Assembly (NCBI GenBank): GCA_024220525.1
Contig: JAMYWO010000029.1
Span: 160,006 to 174,488 of the forward strand
DNA from: Cochliopodium minus
Taxonomy: Eukaryota > Discosea > Himatismenida > Cochliopodiidae
Reading direction: 5' to 3'
DNA: 14,483 nt
The notes beneath the pieces were generated by a model, which worked only from the letters and a program-made list of their open reading frames with translations, was not told the origin of the DNA and did no database searches. The stretch's first letter is position 1; each line of letters starts with the position of its first letter. Both the position numbers and the translations under genes were made by a program. Shown here piece by piece: positions 1-8,199 of this stretch.

Positions 1-77
1 TTAAAAAACAATTAAATATTTTTTCCAACCAAATTTTTTGTAGGAATTTTGTACATGTGGGACTTAGTAAAAAAAGA
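1..77. repeat. 77-bp terminal inverted copy of 11447-11523 (probable assembly overlap)
   Basis: Bases 1-77 are identical to the reverse complement of 11447-11523 (compared base by base). The match breaks at base 78 (g here, t in the other copy) and runs to the first base of the window. It covers the 5' edge of a WD40 exon (reading ILYMWDLVKK) plus its intron acceptor. Here that reading hits TGA after two more codons. Next to it, on the other strand, lies an intron of the kinase gene, so the two pieces do not belong together. An exact 77-base end match is what a de Bruijn assembler run at k=77 leaves at a contig end; this is inference. A real inverted duplication is the alternative. Confidence 0.85.
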
Positions 78-110
78 GTGAAACAAATTTTTATTTAAGT
101 TTTTATTTAC

Positions 111-2497
111 AATGACAGGAGGAGTGACAGTATGCAAGAAATTCATTCCTTAATTAATTTTGATTTCATTAAAATGAGTTTTACAAATTTTTTTGTGATT
201 GAAAAATTCAATACCTTTTGCAATATCGAAAGAAATTTTGATGATAAAATCCCATGGAAACAATCCTTCAATTTTTGGGTTGTGTATGAATTTGTAAAGA
301 TCTCCCAAATTCAAAAAATCTAAAATCAAACACATTGGCTCTAAACAAATACCTTTTTTCAAAGAAAAAATAAAATTTAAAAAAATAAATAAAAAATAAA
401 TAAATAGTAATAAAAATAGTTTGTTAATAAATCAATGAAAATAAAAAATAAAAAATGAAAAAAAAATTTAATTTTTAAGACAAAATAAATAATGAATAGT
501 TAATCAACCATTTAAAATAAATTTAAAAAAATTATCAATAATAATAAAAAACATTTTTATTTTGAAAATAAAAATAAAAATAAAGATATAAAATAAAAAA
601 TATAAAATAATAAAAAAGTAACAATTAAGTAAACAAAAATAAAAATAAAAATAAAAATAAAAATAAAAATAAAAATAAAAATAAAAATAAAAATAACAAG
701 TAAGAATATTAAATAAAATATTCAAATTTACCAGCTAAATCTACAAGGTTGGGATGTTCGAGCCCACTCATCAACCAAACTTCTCTTCTGAACTCCTCGA
801 AAACTTTTCTCTTCTCGGAGTTTTGGTCGTCTTCTTCATCATTTTTGAAATCATCAAAAAGGAATTTCTTGACAGCCACTTCCTTTCCTTGATACTTGGC
901 AAGGAAAACGTGTGCATAAGCCCCTATTTTAGTAATATTTTTAAAAAATAAAAGTTTTTTTTTGAATTTATTTTATCATTTTATTTTATTTATTTATTAA
1001 TATTTTTTATTTTTTATTTTATTTTTATTCATTATTTTTTATTTATTATTTTTATTTTTATTTTAATTTTTTAATTTTTTGTTCTTTATTTTTATTTATT
1101 TTATTTTTTGACATTTATTTTATTTTTTATTTTCATTTATTTCATTTTTGACATTTATTTTATTTATTTTTTAGTATTTTAATTATTTTTTATTTACTAT
1201 TTACCTTCACCTATTTTGTCCAAAACCTCAAGTTTAGAATAAGGAATGGTGTTAATGTGAGAACTGGACATGGAAATGTCGGGAGCCATAGAAATGATCT
1301 GGATAGGATTAATTCCTCTGCATAAAACCACGCTCTCTCCCGAAGCAATAGCCTTTACCAACTTTTCAAAAGTGAAAAAATATGGATCATATGATCTTTC
1401 TGCTAAACAATGTATACAAGGTATTTCTAAAAAAAAATGAAAAAATTAAAAAATAAATAATAATTTTAAAATTTTAAAATTGAAAATACAATAATTTTTA
1501 AAATTGAAATAAAATTTAAACGTAAAAAAAAAATTTTTTTATTTTAATTTTTATTCTTTTATTTTATTTTTAATAATTTAATTATTTTTATTTTTATTTT
1601 TATTTATTTATTTATTTTTAATTTTAATTTTATTTATTTTCATTTTTTATTTTTATTTAAATAATTTGATTAATTTTTATTTTTATTTTTTAAATTTTTG
1701 TTTTCCATTATCTTACCTATGTTAGGTTTTATTTTGAGGGAATCAGAGATGAGAGTGAGAAGAGACTCTGTTAAAGAAACCAAGAACCTGGAAGTGTTGG
1801 TCACTCTCAAATGAAATTCTAGGATGTTAGCATACGTTTTTACAAAAAGCAATTCCTCGTCTTTCTCAAGAATAAATCCGGAAGACCTTTAAAAAATGGG
1901 AGAATTAAAAATAAACAATAAAATTAAATGAAAATAAATTAGAAAATTAAATACAAAAAACAAAAAATTAAATAAAAAAAGAAAAAAAAAAGAAAAAAAA
2001 TTCAAAAATTCAAAAATAATAAAAAATTAAAAATAAAAATAAAAATAAAAATAAAAATAAAAATAAAAATAAAAATAAAAATAAAAAAAAATAAAAATAA
2101 AAATAANACAAAAAACTAAAAAACTAAAAAATCTAAAAAAAACAAGAAAACAAAAAACAAAAAAAAACAAAAAACAAAAAAAAAAAAAAAATTTTTTTAA
2201 AAAAAACAGAAATAAAATATTTAGAATAAATAAAATATTAGATATTAAAAAAATTAAAACAATAAAAAATGAATTAAAATTTTTTACCCCTAGATGTGCC
2301 AGTGAGAAGCAGGGCAACATCCCAATCAAGAACAACTAAAACAGACTCCACAGTAGACTCATGAAACTCTGGCAAAATTTCCTTTTTCTCGTACAAGAGA
2401 TAGGTCTTGTCCACTTTGCTTTGGTTCTTCTCTGATGTGTTTAATGTAGTGGAAACTTCCTTTCTTTCGTTCTTTACGTTTTCTGATTCCAATTTGA
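111..2497 (-). CDS. TKL-type protein kinase, linker plus N-lobe (3' end lost)
   Basis: Spliced minus-strand gene that probably phosphorylates Ser/Thr. Exons: 2497-2288, 1886-1717, 1426-1205, 923-732, 352-215, 148-111. The first two are helical linker of unknown function. The third has a CxxC (IPCIHCLAE) and a PDI segment like the stretch between COR and kinase in Roco/LRRK-type proteins (resemblance from memory), and ends in the glycine loop. Joined, the loop reads IGEGAYAHVF. The catalytic lysine is in EVAVKK, the helix-C glutamate in FRREVWLMSG, the hinge near MCLILDFLNLGDLYKF. Helix E continues to GMNFLHTVTPPVI, where HRD should follow, but the gene runs into the terminal repeat. Phases agree at every junction except 2288/1886, which is off by one base across the intron holding the N at 2107. 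Exon 148-111 needs a 66-bp intron (149-214). Confidence 0.82.
353..731 (-). repeat. Kinase intron rich in A-tracts with an (AAAAAT)n array
   Basis: A 379-bp intron between the N-lobe exon and the hinge exon. On the plus strand it is A-rich, with about ten AAAAAT hexamers in tandem at roughly 635-695. Hypothetical frames here are poly-Phe/Tyr repeats with no coding character. Confidence 0.8.
924..1204 (-). repeat. T-rich low-complexity kinase intron
   Basis: A 281-bp intron between the CxxC exon and the N-lobe exon. On the plus strand it is nearly pure T/A, made of TTTTATTT-type words with two near-copies of a TTTTTGACATTTATTTTAT-like word around 1108 and 1147. Its strand bias is opposite to that of 353-731. 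Confidence 0.7.
1427..1716 (-). repeat. Kinase intron with an A-rich then T-rich half
   Basis: A 290-bp intron. On the plus strand the left part is A-rich and, from about 1520, the right part is T-rich with ATTTTT words. The two halves could pair as a weak hairpin in the transcript. No gene content is visible. Confidence 0.6.
2031..2106. repeat. (AAAAAT)n hexamer array ending at an ambiguous base
   Basis: About 12 tandem AAAAAT units, broken once by two extra A's, sit inside the 401-bp intron 1887-2287 and run into the N at 2107. The array length is likely underestimated in a short-read assembly. The codon phases of the flanking exons do not agree, so sequence may be missing here. Confidence 0.85.
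2107..2107. other. Ambiguous base N inside hexamer repeat
   Basis: A single N within the AAAAAT array of a kinase intron. It may be an unresolved base or a collapsed scaffold gap. The exon phase mismatch on either side favours a gap. Confidence 0.9.
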
Positions 2498-2822
2498 CTA
2501 AACACAAAAAACAAAAATTAAATAAAAAAATTAAATGAAAAAATAATATTAAAGAAATTAAATAAAAATAAAAAATAAGAATAAAAAATAAAAAAATAAG
2601 AATAAGAAATTAGTTTAAAAATTGAAAATAATACTTAAAATTAAATAAAACATAAAAACTAAAAATGAGAAAAAAAATATGAAAATTTAAACAAAAAAAA
2701 AAGAATATTAAATTAAAATCAAATAAAATAAAAACTTTTAATCAATAAGAATGATTTTTTTTTTAAAAGATGAAAAATCAAGAATGAAAAAATAAAACTT
2801 GAAATAAAAATATTGATATTAC
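2498..2822 (-). repeat. A-rich kinase intron
   Basis: A 325-bp intron between the kinase C-lobe exon and the linker exon. It is A-rich on the plus strand, with irregular AAATAAAA words and no array as regular as those at 635 or 2031. The borders are a GTAAT donor and a TTTAG acceptor, and the flanking phases match. Confidence 0.7.
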
Positions 2823-3580
2823 CTTTTAAACCTCGTCTGAATGAAATGTCGACGAGCCAATCTTTTATTTCAACGAAAGAAAGCCTTTCTATGGGGTTTT
2901 GTGCCCAACAACTTTCAACTAGAGCAGTGTACTCTTTAATGGACTCTATGGGGAGCACGGGTCTAACCCCATTCAATACCTCTTCTTCTATTTGGGTAAA
3001 GAATTCTAAATCTCCAAAATACACTTCTCTACTTATCAACTCATATCTTTTTTAAAATAAAAATAAAAATAAAAAAATAAAAATTGAAAAATTTATGAAG
3101 ATAATCATTTAAAAAAAAAAAGAAAAATAAATTAAAAGTTAAAAATAAATTAAAAATTCTTTAAAAAAGAAAAAATAATCGAAAAAAAATAATATTATAA
3201 AAATTATTTTTTAAAATTTTTCTCACAATATGACTCCATAACTATAGACATCCACTTTTTCGTCATAAAACAAATTTTGCAAAAGTTCCGGCGCTGCCCA
3301 AGTGGGATCTAAGAGTGTTTTTTTTTTAGGAATGATGAAATTAAATTAAAAATGATAAATAAACATTAAAATTTAAATTAAAATGTTAATGAAAAAAAAA
3401 ATTTAAAAAAATTTTTTTACTATCTACAACAGATCCTTTTAAATTAGAAGAAAGACCTAAATCTCTTGACAATCCGAAATCTGATATTTTAGCTTTAATG
3501 AGGGTTGGGTCCTTTAGAATGTCTTCCAAATTGATACTCAAAACTTCTGAAGACATTTTTCCTTCAACATTTAACAAGAT
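2823..3580 (-). CDS. TKL-type protein kinase, C-lobe only (5' end missing)
   Basis: Three minus-strand exons with matching phases: 3580-3421, 3308-3227, 3046-2823. They start just after the catalytic loop (ILLNVEGK), give the metal-binding DFG (KISDFGLSRDLG), then the activation segment and APE motif joined across an intron (VVDNPTWAAPELL), then DEKVDVYSYGVILYELISRE, and close with CWAQNPIERLSFVEIKDWL, the usual C-terminal CW...P..RPSF-like motif (here E-R-L-S-F). There is no stop codon: the last exon ends in phase 1, which matches the linker exon at 2497. This and the next kinase may therefore be one protein with two kinase domains, or two tandem genes run together. The HRD exon and N-lobe are absent upstream, where an unrelated membrane-protein gene lies instead. 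Confidence 0.85.
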
Positions 3581-3615
3581 CTTTTTCAAATAAAAATAAA
3601 AAAATAAAAAAAAAG

Positions 3616-3682
3616 AAATAGAAGAGTTGGATGTGATGTCTAACTTTATCAAAAACACCCTGGACGAAAAAGACACCTCACT
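3616..3682 (+). other. Orphan coding-like fragment before an N
   Basis: On the plus strand, after an A-run ending in AG at 3614-3615, a frame reads EIEELDVMSNFIKNTLDEKD. Its codons (aac, atc, acc, gac, ctg) resemble those of the GC-richer exons such as the coiled-coil gene. It ends at the N (3683), beyond which the sequence is the antisense of a membrane-protein gene. The minus strand is also open here, and by chance joins that gene to the kinase exon. I suspect a stray exon from another gene brought in at a scaffold join. The evidence is short, so this is weak. Confidence 0.35.
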
Positions 3683-3683
3683 N
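3683..3683. other. Ambiguous base N at the 3' edge of a membrane-protein gene
   Basis: A single N placed where similarity between the two small membrane proteins ends. Read on the minus strand the codon is TCN (Ser), so the frame stays open, but the sequence beyond no longer resembles the paralogue. Confidence 0.9.
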
Positions 3684-4069
3684 GATGACGAGTATATAAT
3701 GTATGAAAAGAAAGCAACAAGAAACTGTACAAAACAAAAAAAGAAGAAAACCACAATTAATATTCCATCACCAGTGGTGGATTCCTCCCTTACAACTGTA
3801 TTTGATTCATATATCTCTTTGATAACAAACATACCAGAAACAAAGAAAGGAATAAAATTTGTTAATAAAAGCCTCTTCTTTCCATTTGTATAGATCGCAT
3901 ACAATGAGATCATTTGGATTATTGAAAAAACTATTCCAAACAGGAAAAATCCATCTATTTCTTTTGTTGATTGATTGTTGCTAAATATTGTGGAGTTAGA
4001 GAAAAGAAGATTTCCTAGATTGAGAAGTGTGAGGAAGAAAGAGGAAGCCCATCTCATACAATTCGCCAT
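3684..4069 (-). CDS. Small four-helix membrane protein, copy 1 (C-terminus cut)
   Basis: Starts at ATG 4069 (MANCMRWASS) and encodes about 128 residues before the N at 3683. Four hydrophobic segments are visible: SFFLTLLNLGNLLF, GFFLFGIVFSIIQMISLYAI, LLLTNFIPFFVSGMFVI and ILIVVFFFFCFVQFLVAFF. It is a paralogue of the gene at 6142-6558: both have an N-[FY]-[IL]-P-F-F-[IV]-S third helix, an acidic-Ser motif before helix 4 (REEST / RDESS) and a Phe-rich fourth helix ending in IY. The paralogue stops about ten residues after that point, so little is missing. The open frame continues into the kinase exon at 3580, which I read as an accident of the join and not a fusion. Function unknown; a membrane location is inferred. 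Confidence 0.75.
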
Positions 4070-4429
4070 TGATTTAATTTAATAAAATCTTTTTTTTTTT
4101 TTAATTTTTGTTTATTATTATATTAATTTTAGCTTTTTTTTCTTTGAGATTTGATACTTGAAAATTCATCTCTTTTTAAGATTTTTAAATTTAATTTAAA
4201 TTTCAATTATTTTTTTTGTAAATTTTTTTTCTTCAGTTACAAAAATATGACATTTTTAAATAAAATTGAAGATATCATTCGAAAAAAAGAACACAAAAAA
4301 AATAAAAAAACATGGAAAATCTTTTTAGATTGTTCCTCTTTTTTTTTGTTAAATTTTAAAAGATACTAAATAATTATACCTCTCATTATATTAATTTTTT
4401 AATTTTTTTTAATTATTTAACACGTGTAT
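4070..4429. other. AT-rich intergenic spacer
   Basis: Between the F-box-like gene's stop and the start of membrane-protein copy 1, both on the minus strand. It holds T-runs and AT-rich sequence with no frame that resembles a protein. A small plus-strand frame at 4151-4369 is Lys/Phe/Asn-rich and compositional. It probably contains the 3' end of one transcript and the promoter of the next; I see no specific motif. Confidence 0.6.
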
Positions 4430-5943
4430 TCAGTTTTGATTTTGTGACTCAATGATATTATGTACTTTGTCTAGAAAATGATGAGCATTTTTTAGGATAT
4501 CTATTATGTTGTCTTTTCCCATTTCACGAGGGGTGCTCAAATAGATCATGATCTTTTCAAATGAATCCAGTCCCAAATACTTTGCTGATATAAAAAAAAA
4601 TAAAAAAAAATAAATAAAAAAAAAAATTGAAATTAAAAAATAAATAAAAATAAAAAAATAATAAATAATAAATAAAAATATATATTTACACTCTTTTATA
4701 TTAAAATCAGCTAGTATGATGGAATGAATTGCTTCTTCTCCAAACAAAAACAGAAAATCAGATATAGAACCGACTTGATGGCCATCCATCCAAACAATTT
4801 TGAGGGAAGCAAAATAATTGGTGATGATTTCAAATTCATTAAACTTTTTTTGGATGTTAGGCAAAAGTCCAATAGTATAACCAAAATTCTTGATCAGTGT
4901 AAGATCTTGGCCATAAAAAGTTTTGTAACCCTTAAATTTTTCCAAGAAACCTAATTTTTTTATATTGAGTTTATTTACTTTCTTTTTATTTTCCTTTTAT
5001 ATTAAATAATATTATTTAATTATCCAATTTTATCTTTAAATTTTTTTTAGTTTAATTTTATTAATTTTATTTAATTTTATTTAATTTTTTTATTTACCAA
5101 TCATAGCATAAAATGTTTTTTCTTTATCCTTCATAATGCTATACATCATAATGGTATAAATTCCAAGCAAACTAAAATAAAAAGCTGTGTTCCGAAAAAT
5201 TAAAAAAGTTTTTTAAGAAATAACGAGAAAAAAAATAAATTTTTTTTTTTACTATTCGCCCCAAAGCACACAATATCACAAATTTCCTTTATTGTCTCAA
5301 AAGTTTTCTTGTCGCCCTTAAATAACCTAGGAATGTCTTTCTCAAAACAACTCTGATTGTTTTTGTTTTTCTCCGCTTCAATATAAAAATCTATACCTTT
5401 ATCACAGATCGTCTCTCCCTCTTTCACAAACAGAATTTCTACCAATTTTCTTCGAGATTCGCAATCCATTTCTCCTTTCAAAAGCAATTTGAATGCTTTT
5501 TCCAACATTTTTTTGTTTGAAGAGAGATCCCCTATCTTCTCGATCTCATTCAGATATGCATCCCAAATCTCTGATGATTTTTTGAAAGTATACACATTTT
5601 CTTCTTTTGTTTTTTTTGTGAAGATCTCTTTGTAAAGTTCTTTCGATGATGTATTTTCCTTTAGAAAATTATTGTTCGAACATCTGGAGATGATATGGTA
5701 ATAATCCTTCTCCAACATCAATTTCCATGTTTCTTCACTGTTGCATAATTGATGATGATATTTATTCAGCCTCATCATCTTGTTTAATTCAAATACCGTT
5801 TGATCCTCAATTACATATCTCAATATTATGTTGCTTATTTCCTTGGATATAATCGCATTTGTTGGATTGCTTGTATGTCTGATTGTCTCTTCTTTGAGGA
5901 CTATATTTTTTATAAATTCATAAAAATTGTTGAAAGTTTTCAT
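4430..5943 (-). CDS. F-box-like protein, four exons
   Basis: Exons 5943-5253, 5184-5098, 4950-4690 and 4584-4430 join in phase to about 397 residues, from ATG 5943 to TGA. Residues ~30-80 look like an F-box: ISKEISNIILRYVIEDQ, then a Leu/Met-rich helix, then a WKLMLEKDYYH end. F-box proteins usually recruit substrates to SCF ubiquitin ligases through Skp1; that role is inferred. The rest (charged helices such as KEIFTKKTKEENVYTF, then FGANTFYFSLLGIYTIM and a GLDSFEKIMIYLS tail) matches nothing I recognise. Exon 2 uses the acceptor ending CACAG; the nearer TTTTAG would put a stop in frame. The introns are short (68, 147, 105 bp), unlike the long ones in the kinase gene. Confidence 0.78.
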
Positions 5944-6141
5944 TTTTTTTTTTTTCTTTTTTTTTCACTGATTATTTTTTGTTCCCATTTGATGAATAGA
6001 ATGCAATTCATTCATTTTGTCACCATTCTCATTTTATTTCAAAATAAATATATAATTTAGAAATTCCGCATTATATAGAAAATGTATTGATGTTGTCAAA
6101 CGATGAAGATTTATTACACCCATATTACTTTATTTAATGAA
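5944..6141. other. Short intergenic spacer
   Basis: 198 bp between membrane-protein copy 2 and the F-box-like gene, both minus. A T-run abuts the F-box ATG on the plus strand, giving an A-rich leader on the coding strand. Nothing else recognised. Confidence 0.5.
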
Positions 6142-6558
6142 TCAATCTTTCATTCTTTTTGGGGTGGTGAAATATATTACAGTGGAAAGCAATGCAATCA
6201 AAAATTGCCCAAATAAAAAGATCAAGATTAAAAAAACAACGATAGATGCACCGATTGATGATTCATCTCTTGGATGTGTAGATTTTTTGAAGATGCATTT
6301 GAGATCATTTTCGAGGTTGAAAAATGAAATGAAGAAGGGAAGGTAATTAAGGAAGAGAATAAGGGCCAATTCTTTCGAATCATCGTCATCTGATCTTATG
6401 ATCGACATGGAGATTTGATATAAGAAGGCGAGAAAGAAGATGTAGATTAAAAAAGTAAAAGAGAGATCTTGCTTTGTGATTCCAATCAAATGTACAACTA
6501 AATACAATAATGATAGAAATTTATAAAAGAATATCGATGACAATCTTATCTTCTCCAT
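6142..6558 (-). CDS. Small four-helix membrane protein, copy 2
   Basis: An intronless frame of 138 residues, ATG 6558 to TGA 6142. Hydrophobic segments: IFFYKFLSLLYLVVHLIGI, FTFLIYIFFLAFLYQISMSI, LALILFLNYLPFFISFF and IVVFLILIFLFGQFLIALL. An acidic run (RSDDDDSKE) lies between helices 2 and 3, a basic/polar loop with DESS between 3 and 4, and a short basic tail (TTPKRMKD). It is a diverged paralogue of the gene at 3684-4069 with the same order of segments. The short soluble loops suggest a tetraspan integral membrane protein. I know no matching family, so function is unknown. Confidence 0.8.
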   Translation of the reverse strand: MEKIRLSSIFFYKFLSLLYLVVHLIGITKQDLSFTFLIYIFFLAFLYQISMSIIRSDDDDSKELALILFLNYLPFFISFFNLENDLKCIFKKSTHPRDESSIGASIVVFLILIFLFGQFLIALLSTVIYFTTPKRMKD

Positions 6559-7283
6559 CTAACATACCAAAATCTCTTCAATATTTTTTTTAAAAAAATT
6601 CAAATGAAATGATTTTTTTTTTTAAAAGGTTTTTGATTTGAGTCAAGTGTCATATACTTTATTAATTTTCCAATTGAAAATTGTTGTTCATTTAACATAA
6701 TTTTATCTGGTTTTTTCAAACTTTGTCCCACACCAACCCTACCACTCCCAATAAACTCAAAAAGATTCAAACAGAAATTTTAACCAATTTCATCAAAACA
6801 ATTCAAAATGCTCTTTTATATTACAAAAATTATAAAAATCTAAAAAAATCATTTTTTAATCAATTTTAAACCCTTTTTCTTCCTGAAATCAACCAAAACA
6901 TAAGTTTCATCTCAGATTGCATACCTACTAGAATCTCAGGAAAACTAATGTTGTTTGTTTTGTTTTTTATTTAGAGATTGAATTTGTGAAAGATTTGGAT
7001 GATTAAAGTTCATTGGGATGTTTAGTTTTTTTCTTTTTATTTTCACTAAATATTTTTATTAAATATGATTATCGAATTCATCCAATTTGTAAACTGTCAA
7101 AGAATAAAGCAACAAATCATTTTATTTTATAAAAAAACTAAACTTATTTTCTCAAAAATTTATTTTTTCTCCTTTGTTTAAGTAATTATTAGCCAAATTT
7201 ATTTTTTACCTTGATTTTTTTAATATTTTTATTTTTATCAAAATTAAAAAAGTTTTAATAATTTGAAAACTATTATAAAAATA
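6559..7283. other. Intergenic region with one gene relic
   Basis: 725 bp between divergent genes (copy 2 on minus, the 7284 gene on plus), so promoters for both are expected here. Sequence is AT-rich but more complex than the introns. The only recognisable content is the 28-bp relic at 6916-6943. No RNA gene or clear regulatory motif seen. Confidence 0.6.
6916..6943 (+). pseudogene. Relic fragment of the 7284 gene
   Basis: These 28 bases match 7542-7569 of the downstream gene with a single mismatch (c for g). In the same frame they give CIPTRISG against CIRTRISG, and the weaker flank SFI aligns with SLI. No longer open frame surrounds it. It looks like the remnant of a second, decayed copy of the gene lying about 626 bp upstream. 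Confidence 0.55.
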
Positions 7284-7711
7284 ATGGGTTCATTTCTTAC
7301 AATTGTAAATGATACAAATTCAACTTATTCGATAAAAATTGGTCCTGGTCAACTCTTGTTATAGGTGGGGTAGGGCTAATTACAACAGGAGCAATTGGAA
7401 CATTAATTGCAGTGGCGGGAGGAGTAACAGCAGCTTCATCTAAAATACATGAGGCAATACATGATAAAGGTTACATCACTTTAGGACCTGGTGAAAGTTG
7501 GCAGTCTGGTAAAATGACCCTGTCACTCATACAACAATGCCATTGCATACGTACTAGAATCTCAGGAAATCAAGTTATAATTGAAGAAGTTTATATGAGA
7601 CCAATAGCTACAGGAGCAACTGATAACAGTAATATTGATCACAAAATTCAATGGTGGGTTGACAGAAATGGACATAAAGAAGTTTCAAGACATGAAGTCC
7701 AAAACAAATAA
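7284..7711 (+). CDS. Small protein of unknown function with an internal frame break
   Basis: ATG 7284 opens MGSFLTIVNDTNSTYSIKIG and meets TAG at 7362. From 7365 another frame continues GGVGLITTGAIGTLIAVAGG (a glycine/alanine-rich hydrophobic stretch, perhaps membrane-inserting), then ITLGPGESWQSGKMTLSL, IRTRISG and a polar end to TAA 7711. The parts fit one protein of about 134-136 residues. The break can be healed by removing a GT...AG segment of 23 nt (7342-7364) or 17 nt (7348-7364). These would be extraordinarily short introns, so a frameshifted pseudogene or sequencing error is as likely. I have a vague memory of MGSF-IxNDT starts in oomycete and amoeba proteins but no function. Confidence 0.65.
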
Positions 7712-8199
7712 TTAGATTACTTTAAAAATATTAATTTATTAATAAAATTAAATTTTTCTATTCTTTGTGAAAAAAAGTTATTTTTGTCAATAAATTAACA
7801 GGAAAAGAAATGATTTCCTATAAGTACGATTTTGAGTTGGTTTAAAAAATTTAGATAAAATTATAATAAAGGACCTAGACTTTGAAAGTTATTATTCAAT
7901 TAAATCAATTATTCTTATTGATTTCCCTAATTTTCCTCTAGTGATGGATTGATCCTCTTCTTAATTAAATATTGGCAATTATTAATACTAAAGTTTTAAA
8001 AAAAGGGACCCAATAAGTTCTTATTTAAAGATTTGAGGCTTTTAAAATTTGGAGTTTTATGAAATGCTTTTTCAAAAAACAAAATTAATTATTTAATCTC
8101 AAAGGTTTTGAACATTTTTCCTTTTAACATGTTGTATTGTCAAACAATAATGATTAAGTTTCAATTAAAAAAATAAAATAAAAAAAAATAAAGACCGAA
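7712..8199. other. AT-rich intergenic spacer
   Basis: 488 bp between two plus-strand genes. No frame, repeat array or RNA gene is evident. An A-rich leader directly precedes the ATG at 8200, as is common in AT-rich protist genes. Confidence 0.6.

Noticed and set aside
149-214. Unspliced reading of the kinase helix E (GIEFFNHKK...)
   Set aside because: Plausible at first, but splicing 149-214 gives GMNFLHTVTPPVI, which fits the kinase family far better and ends in phase 0.
504-725. Minus-strand frame of repeated Phe-Tyr
   Set aside because: It is the translation of the AAAAAT hexamer array inside a kinase intron.
2027-2335. Minus-strand Phe-rich frame that looks like a membrane protein
   Set aside because: Most of it is intron repeat including the N; only its first ~15 codons overlap a real exon, in the wrong frame.
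3616-3682. This piece as the next exon of the coiled-coil gene ending at 10496
   Set aside because: Both contain GAAATAGAA and the peptide style fits, but the available acceptors give the wrong phase for a join, so the link is not supported.
3386-4069. A single fused membrane-protein/kinase polypeptide
   Set aside because: The open frame crosses an N, a T-rich stretch with an intron acceptor, and loses similarity to the paralogue; the fusion is most likely accidental.
4151-4369. 72-codon plus-strand frame
   Set aside because: Phe/Lys/Asn composition only, no domain, in an AT-rich spacer.
6137-6346. 69-codon plus-strand frame
   Set aside because: Antisense of membrane-protein copy 2, whose paralogue confirms the minus-strand reading.
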